35,506 nt of DNA, from contig ONPD01000014.1 of assembly GCA_900319625.1 (NCBI GenBank), positions 1 to 35,506 on the forward strand, in the 5' to 3' direction. This document shows, one piece after another, positions 23,265-32,200 of this stretch. Positions within the stretch are counted from its first letter, which is position 1. Every line of letters begins with the position of its first letter. Under the pieces are notes generated by a model. That model did no database searches, was not told the origin of the DNA, and was given only the letters and a program-made list of their open reading frames with translations. The translations under genes and the position numbers were made by a program. The DNA is from an uncultured Treponema sp. Its GTDB lineage: Bacteria; Spirochaetota; Spirochaetia; Treponematales; Treponemataceae.

Positions 23265-23621
23265 ATGAACACTAAGGAAATCGGGAATGAAGGCGAAAAA
23301 AGAGCCTGCCAATATCTTTTATCGAAAGGATATGAAATTATTGAGAAAAACTGGAATACAAAAAGCGGAGAACTTGATATAATAGTAAAAAAGGATGAAA
23401 CTCTGGTATTTGTGGAGGTAAAAACTCTCCCCAATGCCACACCTGATATGCTTTCTTCTGTTTTAGGTAAACAAAAACAGAAAAGGATTGTAAAAACTGC
23501 TAAACACTTTATGTTAAAACATCGACAATATAGTAACAGTTACGTCAGATTTGATGTGATTGTTCTTGATATGCAGGATTTGCCTCCTGTTTATCATATT
23601 GAAAATGCTTTCATGGAGTAG
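23265..23621 (+). CDS. yraN: YraN/UPF0102 family nuclease-like protein
   Basis: The 118-residue product has the Holliday-junction-resolvase-like fold signature of UPF0102: GNEGEKRACQYLLSKGYEIIEKNW, the Glu-Asp pair in SGELDIIVKKDETLVFVEVKT and the final VRFDVIVLD. The ATG at 23265 (MNTKEIG) is preferred over one at 23214 because it has AGG 7 nt upstream and matches the family start; the longer form would overlap the flhB-like gene. Proteins of this family are often next to rnhB or ylqGH. Confidence 0.9.
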   Translation: MNTKEIGNEGEKRACQYLLSKGYEIIEKNWNTKSGELDIIVKKDETLVFVEVKTLPNATPDMLSSVLGKQKQKRIVKTAKHFMLKHRQYSNSYVRFDVIVLDMQDLPPVYHIENAFME

Positions 23622-23631
23622 TAAAGCTTTT

Positions 23632-23832
23632 ATGATTGGTGCTAGAGTTTCTGCGGCAAGCACCCTCGTTTTGGAAAAAACTGAGGAGGAAGAATTGTCG
23701 CCCCGCATTCTTGAATTGCGTAAAAAAATAAAGAACTCGGAATATATTGACAGTGCCATTATGCGCATTGCTCAGGTCATAAGTAATAAGCTTATGGAAA
23801 ATTCCGAGGAATTGAGAATCCGGAAGGAATAA
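23632..23832 (+). CDS. Hypothetical protein, small and helical
   Basis: The 66-residue product starts MIGARVSAASTLVLEK and has a charged helical body (LSPRILELRKKIKNSEYIDSAI near 22-43). I do not recognise it. An in-frame ATG at 23605, overlapping the yraN stop, is an alternative. No good ribosome site is seen (GGAG at 23615-23618 lies 13 nt away). It lies between yraN and the next hypothetical gene with short gaps, so it is likely in the same operon. Confidence 0.55.
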   Translation: MIGARVSAASTLVLEKTEEEELSPRILELRKKIKNSEYIDSAIMRIAQVISNKLMENSEELRIRKE

Positions 23833-23854
23833 CCGGATTCCGACCGGAGCTTTT

Positions 23855-24319
23855 ATGGACAGACGTCGTAATAAAAAATTTCAGAAGAACTGGAAAAATA
23901 ATCAGAATAAAGGTTTTGAAAAAGAAAAAAAAGAAGTTTTTCAATTCAATAAAACTGCATACGAAAACGCCGAAGCCGACAAACAGAGGCTTGAAGCTAT
24001 TGACCAGCTGAAAAAGCGGGAAAACATCTGTCCAATGTGTAACCAGCCTATTTTAGACTTGCCTTCAAGTCTTGCTGATAAAGCCAGCGGTAAGCCTGTT
24101 CATTTTGAATGTGCCCTTGAAAAAGTAAAGAGCGCAGAACCAACTGCAGAAAACGAAAAAGTTGCTTATATTGGACAGGGACGATTTGCTGTTCTTTCTT
24201 ACGAAAATATCCGTGATCAGCGTCATTTTACAATCAAAAAAGTAATTGAATGGGAAGAACGCGATAAAAAATCTGACTGGCGTGAAGAATACAGCGCCCT
24301 TTACAGCAAAGTAAACTAA
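23855..24319 (+). CDS. Hypothetical protein with a CxxC/HxxC zinc-ribbon-like motif
   Basis: The 154-residue protein has a very basic, Asn-rich start (MDRRRNKKFQKNWKNNQNKG) that could bind RNA, then CPMCNQPILDLPSSL (about 59-73) and KPVHFECAL (about 80-88). These supply Cys-x2-Cys and His-x2-Cys, a likely zinc site. The rest is a small alpha/beta region (YIGQGRFAVLSYENIRDQRHFTIKKVIEW). GGAG lies 5 nt before the ATG. It ends 4 nt before earP. I do not recognise a named family; a nucleic-acid or ribosome-related role is a guess from the basic tail and zinc motif. Confidence 0.7.
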   Translation: MDRRRNKKFQKNWKNNQNKGFEKEKKEVFQFNKTAYENAEADKQRLEAIDQLKKRENICPMCNQPILDLPSSLADKASGKPVHFECALEKVKSAEPTAENEKVAYIGQGRFAVLSYENIRDQRHFTIKKVIEWEERDKKSDWREEYSALYSKVN

Positions 24320-24323
24320 ATCC

Positions 24324-25430
24324 ATGGAAATTACTATTCTTTGCAAGGTTGTAGATAACTTCGGTGATATCGGGGTAAACTGGCGCCTTGCAAAAAAACT
24401 CAAAAGAATAAATCCAGAAAATAAAATTAACCTCATCTGTGACAATCTTTCATCGTTTAAAAAGATTTGTGACCAGGTGAATATTGATTTACCCCTGCAG
24501 ACTGTTTGCGATATTGATGTGTATGACTGGAATGCATACGATTTCTGTTATGGTCACTTTTCCGGAGAAAATAATGCCCGTCTTCAGGTTATTCTGGAAT
24601 GCTTTCAGTGCGGCCGTCCTGACTGGATGGAAAAAATCCTTTTTGACGACGAATTAAATCACACTGTTCAGATAATTATGATTGATTATCTTAGCGCGGA
24701 AGATTATGCAGAAAGCTTTCATAAGCTGCAGTCTTTGACCCGGCGGGGAAAGGTAAAAAAAGTGAACTTTATGCCGGGCTTTACGGCAAAAACAGGCGGC
24801 CTGATTATTGATGAGGGCTGGGAAGAAGTGCCGGAGCGAAAGTCGGACGGCGATATTTTATTTTTTACCTACGCCCGGGACTGGAGCGGCGTTGTACGCG
24901 CGATAAAGAAAAATTGCGGCGGAAAGAAAATTCTCTGTGCGGCGGGGGCAGGGCAGGAAAGCTTTGTAAAAGCCTGGAAGAAGAATGCCGGCGCCGGGGC
25001 AGGGGGCACATTAGAAATACTTCCTTTTATGAACCAGACTGACTGGGATAAAATGATGAAAAATGCTTCCTTCCTTTTTATACGCGGTGAGGAGACTTTG
25101 AGCCGGGCCTGTCTTTCCGGCACTCCTTTTATCTGGCACGCATATCCCCAGAGCGATGAGTACCAGCTGGTAAAGGTAAATGCCCTTCTTGAGCGCATGA
25201 GGCCATATTTTGATTCTGCGGAGTTTTCGGAGGTGGCCGCTGCGTGGCAAGCCTTTAATTCGCCCGAAAGTGGTGAAAATGACCGCTGCCTGGAAGAAAG
25301 CGTTTCGACCATGCTTGCCATGCAGAATCATCTTGTAAAGGGCTTCCGGGACTTCGCTTTCGATTTGAGGAAAAACGGAGACTTGGGAGAAAACCTGATG
25401 ACTTTTATTGAAGAAATTTGTATAATATAG
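24324..25430 (+). CDS. earP: EF-P arginine rhamnosyltransferase EarP
   Basis: EarP transfers rhamnose from dTDP-rhamnose to Arg32 of elongation factor P and so activates it to rescue ribosomes at polyproline. The 368-residue GT-B enzyme has the family start VVDNFGDIGVNWRLA, giving Asp11 and Asp15, and IMIDYLSAEDYAESFHKLQS. It also has the C-terminal donor-site block FIRGEETLSRACLSGTPFIWHAYPQ with Glu256. These correspond to the catalytic Asp pair and Glu described for EarP proteins. The efp gene lies immediately downstream. There is no Shine-Dalgarno; the ATG is 4 nt after the preceding stop, so translation is likely coupled. Confidence 0.93.
   Translation: MEITILCKVVDNFGDIGVNWRLAKKLKRINPENKINLICDNLSSFKKICDQVNIDLPLQTVCDIDVYDWNAYDFCYGHFSGENNARLQVILECFQCGRPDWMEKILFDDELNHTVQIIMIDYLSAEDYAESFHKLQSLTRRGKVKKVNFMPGFTAKTGGLIIDEGWEEVPERKSDGDILFFTYARDWSGVVRAIKKNCGGKKILCAAGAGQESFVKAWKKNAGAGAGGTLEILPFMNQTDWDKMMKNASFLFIRGEETLSRACLSGTPFIWHAYPQSDEYQLVKVNALLERMRPYFDSAEFSEVAAAWQAFNSPESGENDRCLEESVSTMLAMQNHLVKGFRDFAFDLRKNGDLGENLMTFIEEICII
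25421..25426 (+). promoter_or_regulatory. Probable -10 box of efp
   Basis: A perfect TATAAT lies within the last codons of earP, about 55 nt before efp. No good -35 is seen. It would allow efp to be made at a higher level than earP. A short gggc-gtct-gccc hairpin follows at 25447-25458. Confidence 0.4.
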
Positions 25431-25482
25431 GGAAATTTGAAACTTGGGGCGTCTGCCCTTTTAGAAAATAGAGGTATTTTTT

Positions 25483-26049
25483 ATGTTAATGACATCACAG
25501 TTGAAAGTTGGAACTGCTTTCATGTATGAGGGAAACGCCCTTATCGTTCAGAAGATGCTTGGTCAGCGTTCAGGTCGTGCCGGAATGGTTACAAACCTCC
25601 GCGTAAAGAACCTTGTTACAAACTCAACTATGGATTTGGGATTGGATGCAGGTGAAAAATTTGATGATGTAGACCTTGAATCACACAACACAAAACTTTC
25701 TTACATCGACGGTGATACATACGTATTCATGGATCAGGATACATACGAGCAGTTTGAGCTTCCAAAAGAAGACTTGGGCGACTATGCCGGCTACATTACT
25801 CCGGATGATGATCTTGAAGTAGCTTTGACATTCTACGAAGGAAAACCAGTAGGTATTGATTTGCCAGTTCGCGTTACTCGCGTTGTAACATACTGTGAAC
25901 CAGGTGTTAAAGGTGATACTTCTGGAAAATCTATGAAACCAGCTACACTTGATACAGGAATCGAAGTTCGCGTTCCATTGTTCATCAACACAGATGACAA
26001 AATCGTTATCGATACACGCGACGGTTCATTCCTTGAAAGAGCAAAATAA
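25483..26049 (+). CDS. efp: Elongation factor P (Arg32 type)
   Basis: EF-P binds stalled ribosomes between the P and E sites and speeds bond formation at consecutive prolines. The 188-residue protein has three barrels and the C-terminal GDTSGKSMKPATLDTGIEVRVPLFIN. The tip loop of domain I reads QRSGRAG with Arg at exactly position 32 from the ATG at 25483, the residue rhamnosylated by EarP; Lys-type EF-P has Lys34 there. GAGG lies 8 nt before the ATG. Codon 3 is also ATG but would shift the numbering to 30. It is next to earP, so enzyme and substrate are linked. Confidence 0.95.
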   Translation: MLMTSQLKVGTAFMYEGNALIVQKMLGQRSGRAGMVTNLRVKNLVTNSTMDLGLDAGEKFDDVDLESHNTKLSYIDGDTYVFMDQDTYEQFELPKEDLGDYAGYITPDDDLEVALTFYEGKPVGIDLPVRVTRVVTYCEPGVKGDTSGKSMKPATLDTGIEVRVPLFINTDDKIVIDTRDGSFLERAK

Positions 26050-26067
26050 TTGATTTTTGCTGAGAGA

Positions 26068-26098
26068 GCGCAGGACAGATTTGTCCTGTGCTTTTTTT
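26068..26098 (+). terminator. Terminator of efp
   Basis: A 10-bp stem, gcgcaggaca (26068-26077) with tgtcctgtgc (26082-26091), has a gatt loop and is followed by seven T. Confidence 0.92.
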
Positions 26099-26104
26099 AT
26101 GTAT

Positions 26105-26134
26105 TTGGAGTTTATCGATAAACTTTGTTATAAA
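26105..26134 (+). promoter_or_regulatory. Promoter with palindromic operator upstream of the GH13 gene
   Basis: The perfect 16-bp palindrome AGTTTATCGATAAACT (26109-26124) has a central CG, as LacI-family operators do. It lies between a weak -35 (TTGGAG, 26105-26110) and an extended -10 (TGT-TATAAA, 26126-26134). A bound repressor would cover the promoter. A 14/16 match lies at 7479-7494 in the pullulanase gene. Confidence 0.5.
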
Positions 26135-26154
26135 CGGCAGGAGCGATATTATTT

Positions 26155-27867
26155 ATGAATAAAGCCGCAATTTTTCATAGAGTGGACAGCGAATACTGCT
26201 ATCTTCTTGATGACAAAACTCTGGTTTTGAGACTGAGGGCCGCTAAGGGCGATTTGAAGGGGGCTAATGTAGTCTACGGAAACCGCTTTGAATGGCCGCA
26301 GCCGGCGGTTCGTCATACAGTCAAAATGGAAAAGGTTTGTCAGGGGCTTTATCATGATTACTTCGAGGTTACGATTAAGCCGGGCTTCCGCCGTGTATTT
26401 TATTATTTTGAACTGGAGGGGGCCGGGGAAGGTGCATCCGCCGGCGAAAAATACTTCTACTACCAGGGCTCAATCCGAAAAGACCTCCCTGAAAACTGGT
26501 TCTGTTTCTTCCAGATGCCATATATGAGGCGGGAGGAAGTTTATAATGTTCCTGCCTGGGCGGAAGACGCCGTAATGTATCAGATTTTCCCGGACAGCTT
26601 TGCAACCGGACACCGGGTTCACGATAAGACGGCAAAGACTGCCGAGTGGGAAGGCTTTACCCTAAAATCTAAGCTTGGCGGAAATATCCGCGGTATAATA
26701 GAAAATATTGATTATCTTGTGGATTTGGGAATCAATGTTTTGTATCTGAATCCGGTTTTTGTTGCCCATTCTTATCACAAATACGACACAATTGATTACA
26801 AGCATATCGACCCGGATTTTGGCAGTGACGAAGAGTTTGCAGAATTAGTTGGCCTTCTTCATAAAAATGGAATCCGCGTGGTGCTGGACGGCGTTTATAA
26901 TCATACGGGAAGACGCTTTTTTGCCTATCAGGATATTTTGAAAAATCAGGAAAAATCTCCTTACCGCGACTGGTACTACGATATGCCGCTTCCTCTTCTT
27001 CCTGATATGAAATCTGATTATGCCTGCTTTTCTTATGTAAAACAGATGCCAAAACTGAATACGGGAAATCCAGAAGTTTGCCGTTATTTCTGCGAGGTGG
27101 GCAAATACTGGATTGAAAAATTTGATATTGACGGCTGGCGTCTTGATGTTGCAAACGAAATTGACAAGAACTTCTGGCGCGAATATAAAAAGGCAATCCG
27201 CAGCGTAAAAAAGGATGCAATTATGCTGGCAGAAGTCTGGGAAGACGCCCAGAACTGGCAGGTTTACGACGAATTTGATTCTGCAATGAACTACCGCTTT
27301 GTAAACCTCTGCCGGGACTTTTTTGCGGGCCGCACAATTACAGCAGAAGAGTTTGGCGAGACTTTCAATGAAAGCCTTATGCGCTATCCGCGTCCTGTAA
27401 GTTATGCCCAGATGAATCTGCTGGACAGCCACGATGTTTCCCGTTTTATTTCTTTGTGCGGTGAAAAGCCGGAGCTATTGAAGCTGGCCGCCGTCGTTCA
27501 GATGACACTGCCTGGAATGCCCGGTATTTTTGCGGGTGATGAGCGTGCCATGCAGGGAATCAGTGAAGACGAATACCGCCGTGCCTTTGTCTGGGATGAT
27601 GATGGTAAGGACTGCGACTATGTTGCCTGCCGCCCAAGTGATATGACTGCCTTTTACAAAGAGCTGATTGCCCTTCGTAAGGCTCACAAGGCTCTGCGAA
27701 GCGGGGCTGTTAACTTCATTGAAACTGGTAACGATAAGGTTTTGTGCTACGAACGCGTTTCGCCTGAAGAAAAAATTACCGTCTGGGTAAATAATTCTGA
27801 CAAAGACTGGACAGATCCAGAGTCTGGAAATATTGTAAAAGCTTTTGATTACAAAATAGTTGTCTAA
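26155..27867 (+). CDS. Neopullulanase/cyclomaltodextrinase-type GH13 enzyme
   Basis: It should hydrolyse alpha-1,4 links in cyclodextrins, maltodextrins or pullulan. The 570-residue protein begins with a CBM34-like domain (about 1-115), then APAWAEDAVMYQIFPDSFA-type entry to the barrel and the GH13 regions: DGVYNH, GWRLDVANE (nucleophile Asp331), LAEVWED (acid/base Glu360) and LLDSHD (Asp427). The VANE in region II is typical of the GH13_20 group. There is no signal peptide, so it is cytoplasmic. AGGAG (26139-26143) lies 11 nt before the ATG. With the pullulanase at 7.5 kb it would complete dextrin breakdown. Confidence 0.9.
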   Translation: MNKAAIFHRVDSEYCYLLDDKTLVLRLRAAKGDLKGANVVYGNRFEWPQPAVRHTVKMEKVCQGLYHDYFEVTIKPGFRRVFYYFELEGAGEGASAGEKYFYYQGSIRKDLPENWFCFFQMPYMRREEVYNVPAWAEDAVMYQIFPDSFATGHRVHDKTAKTAEWEGFTLKSKLGGNIRGIIENIDYLVDLGINVLYLNPVFVAHSYHKYDTIDYKHIDPDFGSDEEFAELVGLLHKNGIRVVLDGVYNHTGRRFFAYQDILKNQEKSPYRDWYYDMPLPLLPDMKSDYACFSYVKQMPKLNTGNPEVCRYFCEVGKYWIEKFDIDGWRLDVANEIDKNFWREYKKAIRSVKKDAIMLAEVWEDAQNWQVYDEFDSAMNYRFVNLCRDFFAGRTITAEEFGETFNESLMRYPRPVSYAQMNLLDSHDVSRFISLCGEKPELLKLAAVVQMTLPGMPGIFAGDERAMQGISEDEYRRAFVWDDDGKDCDYVACRPSDMTAFYKELIALRKAHKALRSGAVNFIETGNDKVLCYERVSPEEKITVWVNNSDKDWTDPESGNIVKAFDYKIVV

Positions 27868-27900
27868 CTTTTACTTTTAGTCTATATTTTCTTTAATTCA

Positions 27901-27932
27901 CAGCACACCAGGCCGGTGTGCTGTATTCTTTA
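27901..27932 (+). terminator. Terminator after the GH13 gene
   Basis: cagcacacc (27901-27909) pairs with ggtgtgctg (27915-27923) over an aggcc loop, with a broken T-tract (tattctttattt). It separates the enzyme from the antiporter gene. Confidence 0.7.
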
Positions 27933-27952
27933 TTTAACTCAGAGGCTTTTGT

Positions 27953-29176
27953 ATGTCTTCTTTACCCAATACGGAAATTATCCTTCAGATTCTGCTTTCC
28001 GTTGGAATTATTGTTATTGCGGCTAAGTTCCTTGGAACTCAGGTAAAAAAAATCGGCTTTCCGGTTGTTGCCGGGCAGATTGTTGCCGGTCTTCTTTTGC
28101 GTTTTCTTCCTTTTTTTCAGAATTTTGGCGGCGGTGAGTCCAGCATCATTTACCGCGAAGCAAATCAGTTTATTACATATATGTCGGAAATCGGTGTAAT
28201 TCTGATTATGTATTCCGCTGGTCTTGGAACTAATCTTAAATCCCTTATAAAATCCGGCTTTAAGGCAACCCTTATTGCCTGCTGCGGAGTTTTTGTACCT
28301 CTTTTTATGGGCGCTGTAATGGCCCTTTGCTTCTGGGGCTTTGACGGCTTTGGAACTGCAAAATTCTACCAGGCAATGTTCATCGGAACTATTCTGACAG
28401 CAACCTCGGTAAGTATAAGCGTTGCAACTTTAAAAGAGCTTGGAAAAATCAAAACTGATGTAGGACAGGCAATTGTAAGTGCGGCAATTATTGATGATGT
28501 AATCGGAATTGTCGTTCTGACAGTTGTGCTTGGCGTAAGTACAGGAAGCGGCGGTTATACAAGCGTTATTCTTAAAACCATCCTCTTTTTTATCTGTGCC
28601 ATTGTTTTCGGCTATATTATTTTCCGGGTTTTCCGCTGGTATGATACAAAGCATCCTCATTCCCGAAGAATCCCTATTTACGGACTTGGAATTGCCTTTA
28701 TCTACGCTTTTGCCGCAGAAAAATTTTTTGGCATTGCTGATATTACCGGTGCCTACATTGCAGGCGTTGTTTTCTGCAGCCTTACAGACGCTCCTTACAT
28801 GGAACAGAAAATCGACATCAACTCTTATATGATTTTCAGCCCGATTTTCTTTGCAAGCATTGGTTTAAAAACTGACCTTTCCGGCATGGATATGAGCCTT
28901 TTGTGGTTTGCCATTGCCTTTGTAATTGTCGGCTGTATTTCAAAAATTATCGGATGTTCGGGAATCAGCCGTCTTTTGGGCTTTGACTGGAAGGACAGTT
29001 ACAGAATCGGACTTGGAATGATGGTTCGCGGCGAGGTTGCCCTGATTGTTGCCCAGAAGGGACTGAGCGTAGGCATGGTTGATTCAAAATACTTTGCGCC
29101 GGTAATTCTTCTGATTATCGTTTCTTCAATGATAGTGCCTGTTTTGCTGGGAAAGGCTTTCCGCGAACAGGCATAA
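27953..29176 (+). CDS. CPA2-family cation/proton antiporter
   Basis: The 407-residue membrane protein has about twelve helices and the Na+/H+ exchanger pattern of CPA2 proteins: GQIVAGLLLRFLP (about 42-54), IGVILIMYSAGLGTN, and the double-Asp site SAAIIDDVIGIVVLTVV (about 176-192). Later comes GIADITGAYIAGVVF and the final GMMVRGEVALIVAQKG. It lacks the TrkA-N domain of KefB/KefC. It would exchange sodium or potassium for protons and might use the sodium cycle set up by OadGAB; that link is an inference. AGAGG lies 8 nt before the ATG. Confidence 0.9.
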   Translation: MSSLPNTEIILQILLSVGIIVIAAKFLGTQVKKIGFPVVAGQIVAGLLLRFLPFFQNFGGGESSIIYREANQFITYMSEIGVILIMYSAGLGTNLKSLIKSGFKATLIACCGVFVPLFMGAVMALCFWGFDGFGTAKFYQAMFIGTILTATSVSISVATLKELGKIKTDVGQAIVSAAIIDDVIGIVVLTVVLGVSTGSGGYTSVILKTILFFICAIVFGYIIFRVFRWYDTKHPHSRRIPIYGLGIAFIYAFAAEKFFGIADITGAYIAGVVFCSLTDAPYMEQKIDINSYMIFSPIFFASIGLKTDLSGMDMSLLWFAIAFVIVGCISKIIGCSGISRLLGFDWKDSYRIGLGMMVRGEVALIVAQKGLSVGMVDSKYFAPVILLIIVSSMIVPVLLGKAFREQA

Positions 29177-29190
29177 GCCTTCCGTGAAAG

Positions 29191-29220
29191 GTGACACGAT
29201 TTAATGCTTTATGCTATAAT
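29191..29220 (+). promoter_or_regulatory. Promoter of the giant lipoprotein gene
   Basis: GTGACA (29191-29196), an 18-nt spacer and an extended perfect -10, TGC-TATAAT (29212-29220). A leader of about 25 nt follows. Confidence 0.6.
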
Positions 29221-29251
29221 TATTTATTATACTTAAAGCAGGTAATAAAAA

Positions 29252-32200
29252 GTGTCGGGAAAGTTTATTTTTTCATTAAGTAATAAAATGATTGGGAAGG
29301 GGCGTAAAATCCTAAAGCCCCTTCTGTCCCTTTTTCTTGTAAGTTTCTTTATTTTTACTTCCTGCATTATAGACTGTGACGAACCCGATACATCTTTTCA
29401 GTCAATAGAAAATTCAACATCATCATCGTCATCAATATCTTCTTCTTCCGAACTTCCGGTTTCCAATGAAGCTATTCCTCAAAAAGCAATATTAAAAATC
29501 GACTTTGCAGATGATAATTCGGCCCGAACGGTTTTGCCAAAGGTTCAGCTCGGCAATTATGTTTTGAAGGGTAGTCTTGCCGGCGGCGCAAGTGTAGTCC
29601 TTGCCACAGCCGATACGAAAGAGGAGATGAAGACAAAGGAAATTGAACTTGACCCCGGAGTCTGGTCTTTTACTCTGTCTGCTGATATGACAGGAACTTC
29701 TGTTTTATCAAGCGTAAAATCTTATTCTGATACACAAAATGTTACGCTGACAGGAAATCCCGTAACCGTTAATTTTGACTTAAAGCCGCGTGATTCAAAT
29801 GGAACTGAAATTACAGAGGGTGCGGTGAGCATTTCCCTTACACTTTCAAGTGATGTAATTTCTGCTAACAAGGCTAGGGCAAGCCTTAAGCTTGGTGGTG
29901 TTGAAAAGGCCGCTAAAGAAGATGATGTAAGCGCCGGCGGCACATTTACCTTTACTGCGGAAAATCTTGATAAAGATACCTATGATCTGGAAATTGAATT
30001 TTATTCATATGACGGAACAGAGCGGCCTCTAGAGGATTCAAAGGTAAATCAAAACACCTGGCAGGCTTTAGTCCGCATTGAGCCGGGCCTGCTTTCTTCT
30101 GCAGAGGTGACGGGCTTTAATCTGAATGAAGTTTATAATATTACTTATGAGAATGTCGGTGATGCTGTTCCTGATCCTGCGGCTGCTTCCGGCATAGCAA
30201 TAAAATCCTTCTCTAGAAAAAGCGCTTCTTTTGAACTGCCAAAATACAAAAAATCCGGTTATTACTTTGCCGGCTGGTATGACAATGCTGCCTTTGAAGG
30301 AAGTTCAATTACAGAATTTAATCCGGCAAATGAATCTTCTTCTGTTACTCTTTATGCAAAATGGGTAAGTACAAAAATTTTCGTTAAGCAGGGTGCGACC
30401 GGAAGCGGAGAGTCACCTGATAATGCAGTTGGCAATTTTTCAGCGGCCTTTGATGTAATGAAGGAGTTTAAGACTTTAAGTGGAACTGCTAACGACTTTA
30501 TTATAAAAGTCTGTGGCCAGGTAGATGGAAATCAAAGTCTTCCTACAGGTTTAACTGATGCTATAGCCACTTCAGTTACTATAAAAGGAAATACAGGCCT
30601 TGATGCGGCCGGAGTTCCTGAGAACAGCCTTTATGGAAAAAAGACAGGTACTGTTCTTACTATCTCAACTACTGTTCCTGTTATAATCCAGAATCTTAAG
30701 ATTTATGGCGGAAGCGGCTCAAAGGGCGGCGGTATCTATATGGGATCCGGAACTAACGTAACGCTTGATAGCGGAGCTCTTATTGGTGATGAGAAGCAAG
30801 AAGTTGCCACTTCATCTGACTATGGTAATAAGGCATCTTCTGGTGGTGGTGGCGGTATTTGTAATGAAGGCGGTAATCTTGTTTTAAATAGCGGATCTAA
30901 GGTTTGCCACAACTATGATGGTTCTAGCAGTTATAACGGCGGTCAGGGCGGCGGCGGTATTAAATGTTCTGGTGGAAGTATATCTATAGATGGTGCAGTC
31001 ATTTCTTATAATAAAACTACAACACGTGGCGGTGGAATAGATATTGCGAAAGGTTCTTCTTCTGCCAGCCTTACAATGTATAGTGGTGAAATAAGTCATA
31101 ACGAAACAATCGGTTGGGGCGGTGGCGTTATGATGCATACAGATAATACCAGCTTTGAAATGTACGGTGGAAAAATTTCTAATAACGTTCAATCTGGTAC
31201 AGCTTCAAACTGGGCCCCAAACGGAGCTGCCATTTTTATGGATGGCGGAAGCTTTACAATGAGAAATGATGCTGAAATTTCTGATAATGAAGCAAAATTT
31301 GAACATGGCGGTATAGTTTTTGTAGGCGAAACTTGTAAAGTTTATTTATATGGCGGCCTTATAAAAAATAATAAGGCAGCAAGGGGCAATGGTAGTGCTG
31401 TAGCTATGGGTGGAAATCCTACTGTCTTTGAGATGAGCGGTTCTATTTATATTCCTTATGATAGTGACAATAATCAAAATGACGTTGAAATTTCCAATGG
31501 TAAAGTAATTAAAATTACAGGCGAGCTGGACACTCCTGTTTCAAAACCTATTGCAACACTTCATCCTGGTTCATATGTACGAGGAAGGGCAATTTTTGAA
31601 GCTGCCAGTCCTGTTACTGACCTTTCAGCTTATCAGGATTATTTTGCCTTTAAAGTGGCTGGCTGGACAACAAAGCTTTCGGATGATAAGACAAAACTTA
31701 TGCTTGATTCTCCGATTTATGTTGCTGGTCAGAATCCTACAATTTGTAGTAGTGCAGGAAGCGCAAGCGGTGATGGTTCTCAGGGAAATCCTTTTGACAC
31801 AATTGATAAAGCTGTCGCTGCAATTGCAAATTTAGATGATGCAGCAAGTACTGACTATACGATTTTAATTGATGGTGAACTTAAAGCGACCTTAAATGAC
31901 CCTGATGAAGCTGCTATCGGACAGAAGATTAATTCTGATATGCCAATACACTCTCTGACTATTAAAGGTGCAAATGGTCTCAATACAACTGGCGAGCCAA
32001 AAGATATTATCAACGGACAGGCAGATGATACCCATAGAGACAGAGGATTAACATTTACTACAAATTTAATTCCTGTAACTATTGAATGCCTTAAAATTAC
32101 CGGTGGTTTGGAGGATCAGGGTGGAGGTATTTATCTTTCCAGCGGATCAAAACTTACTCTTGGTGATAATGTTCTGGTAACAGGAAACACTGCTAATAAC

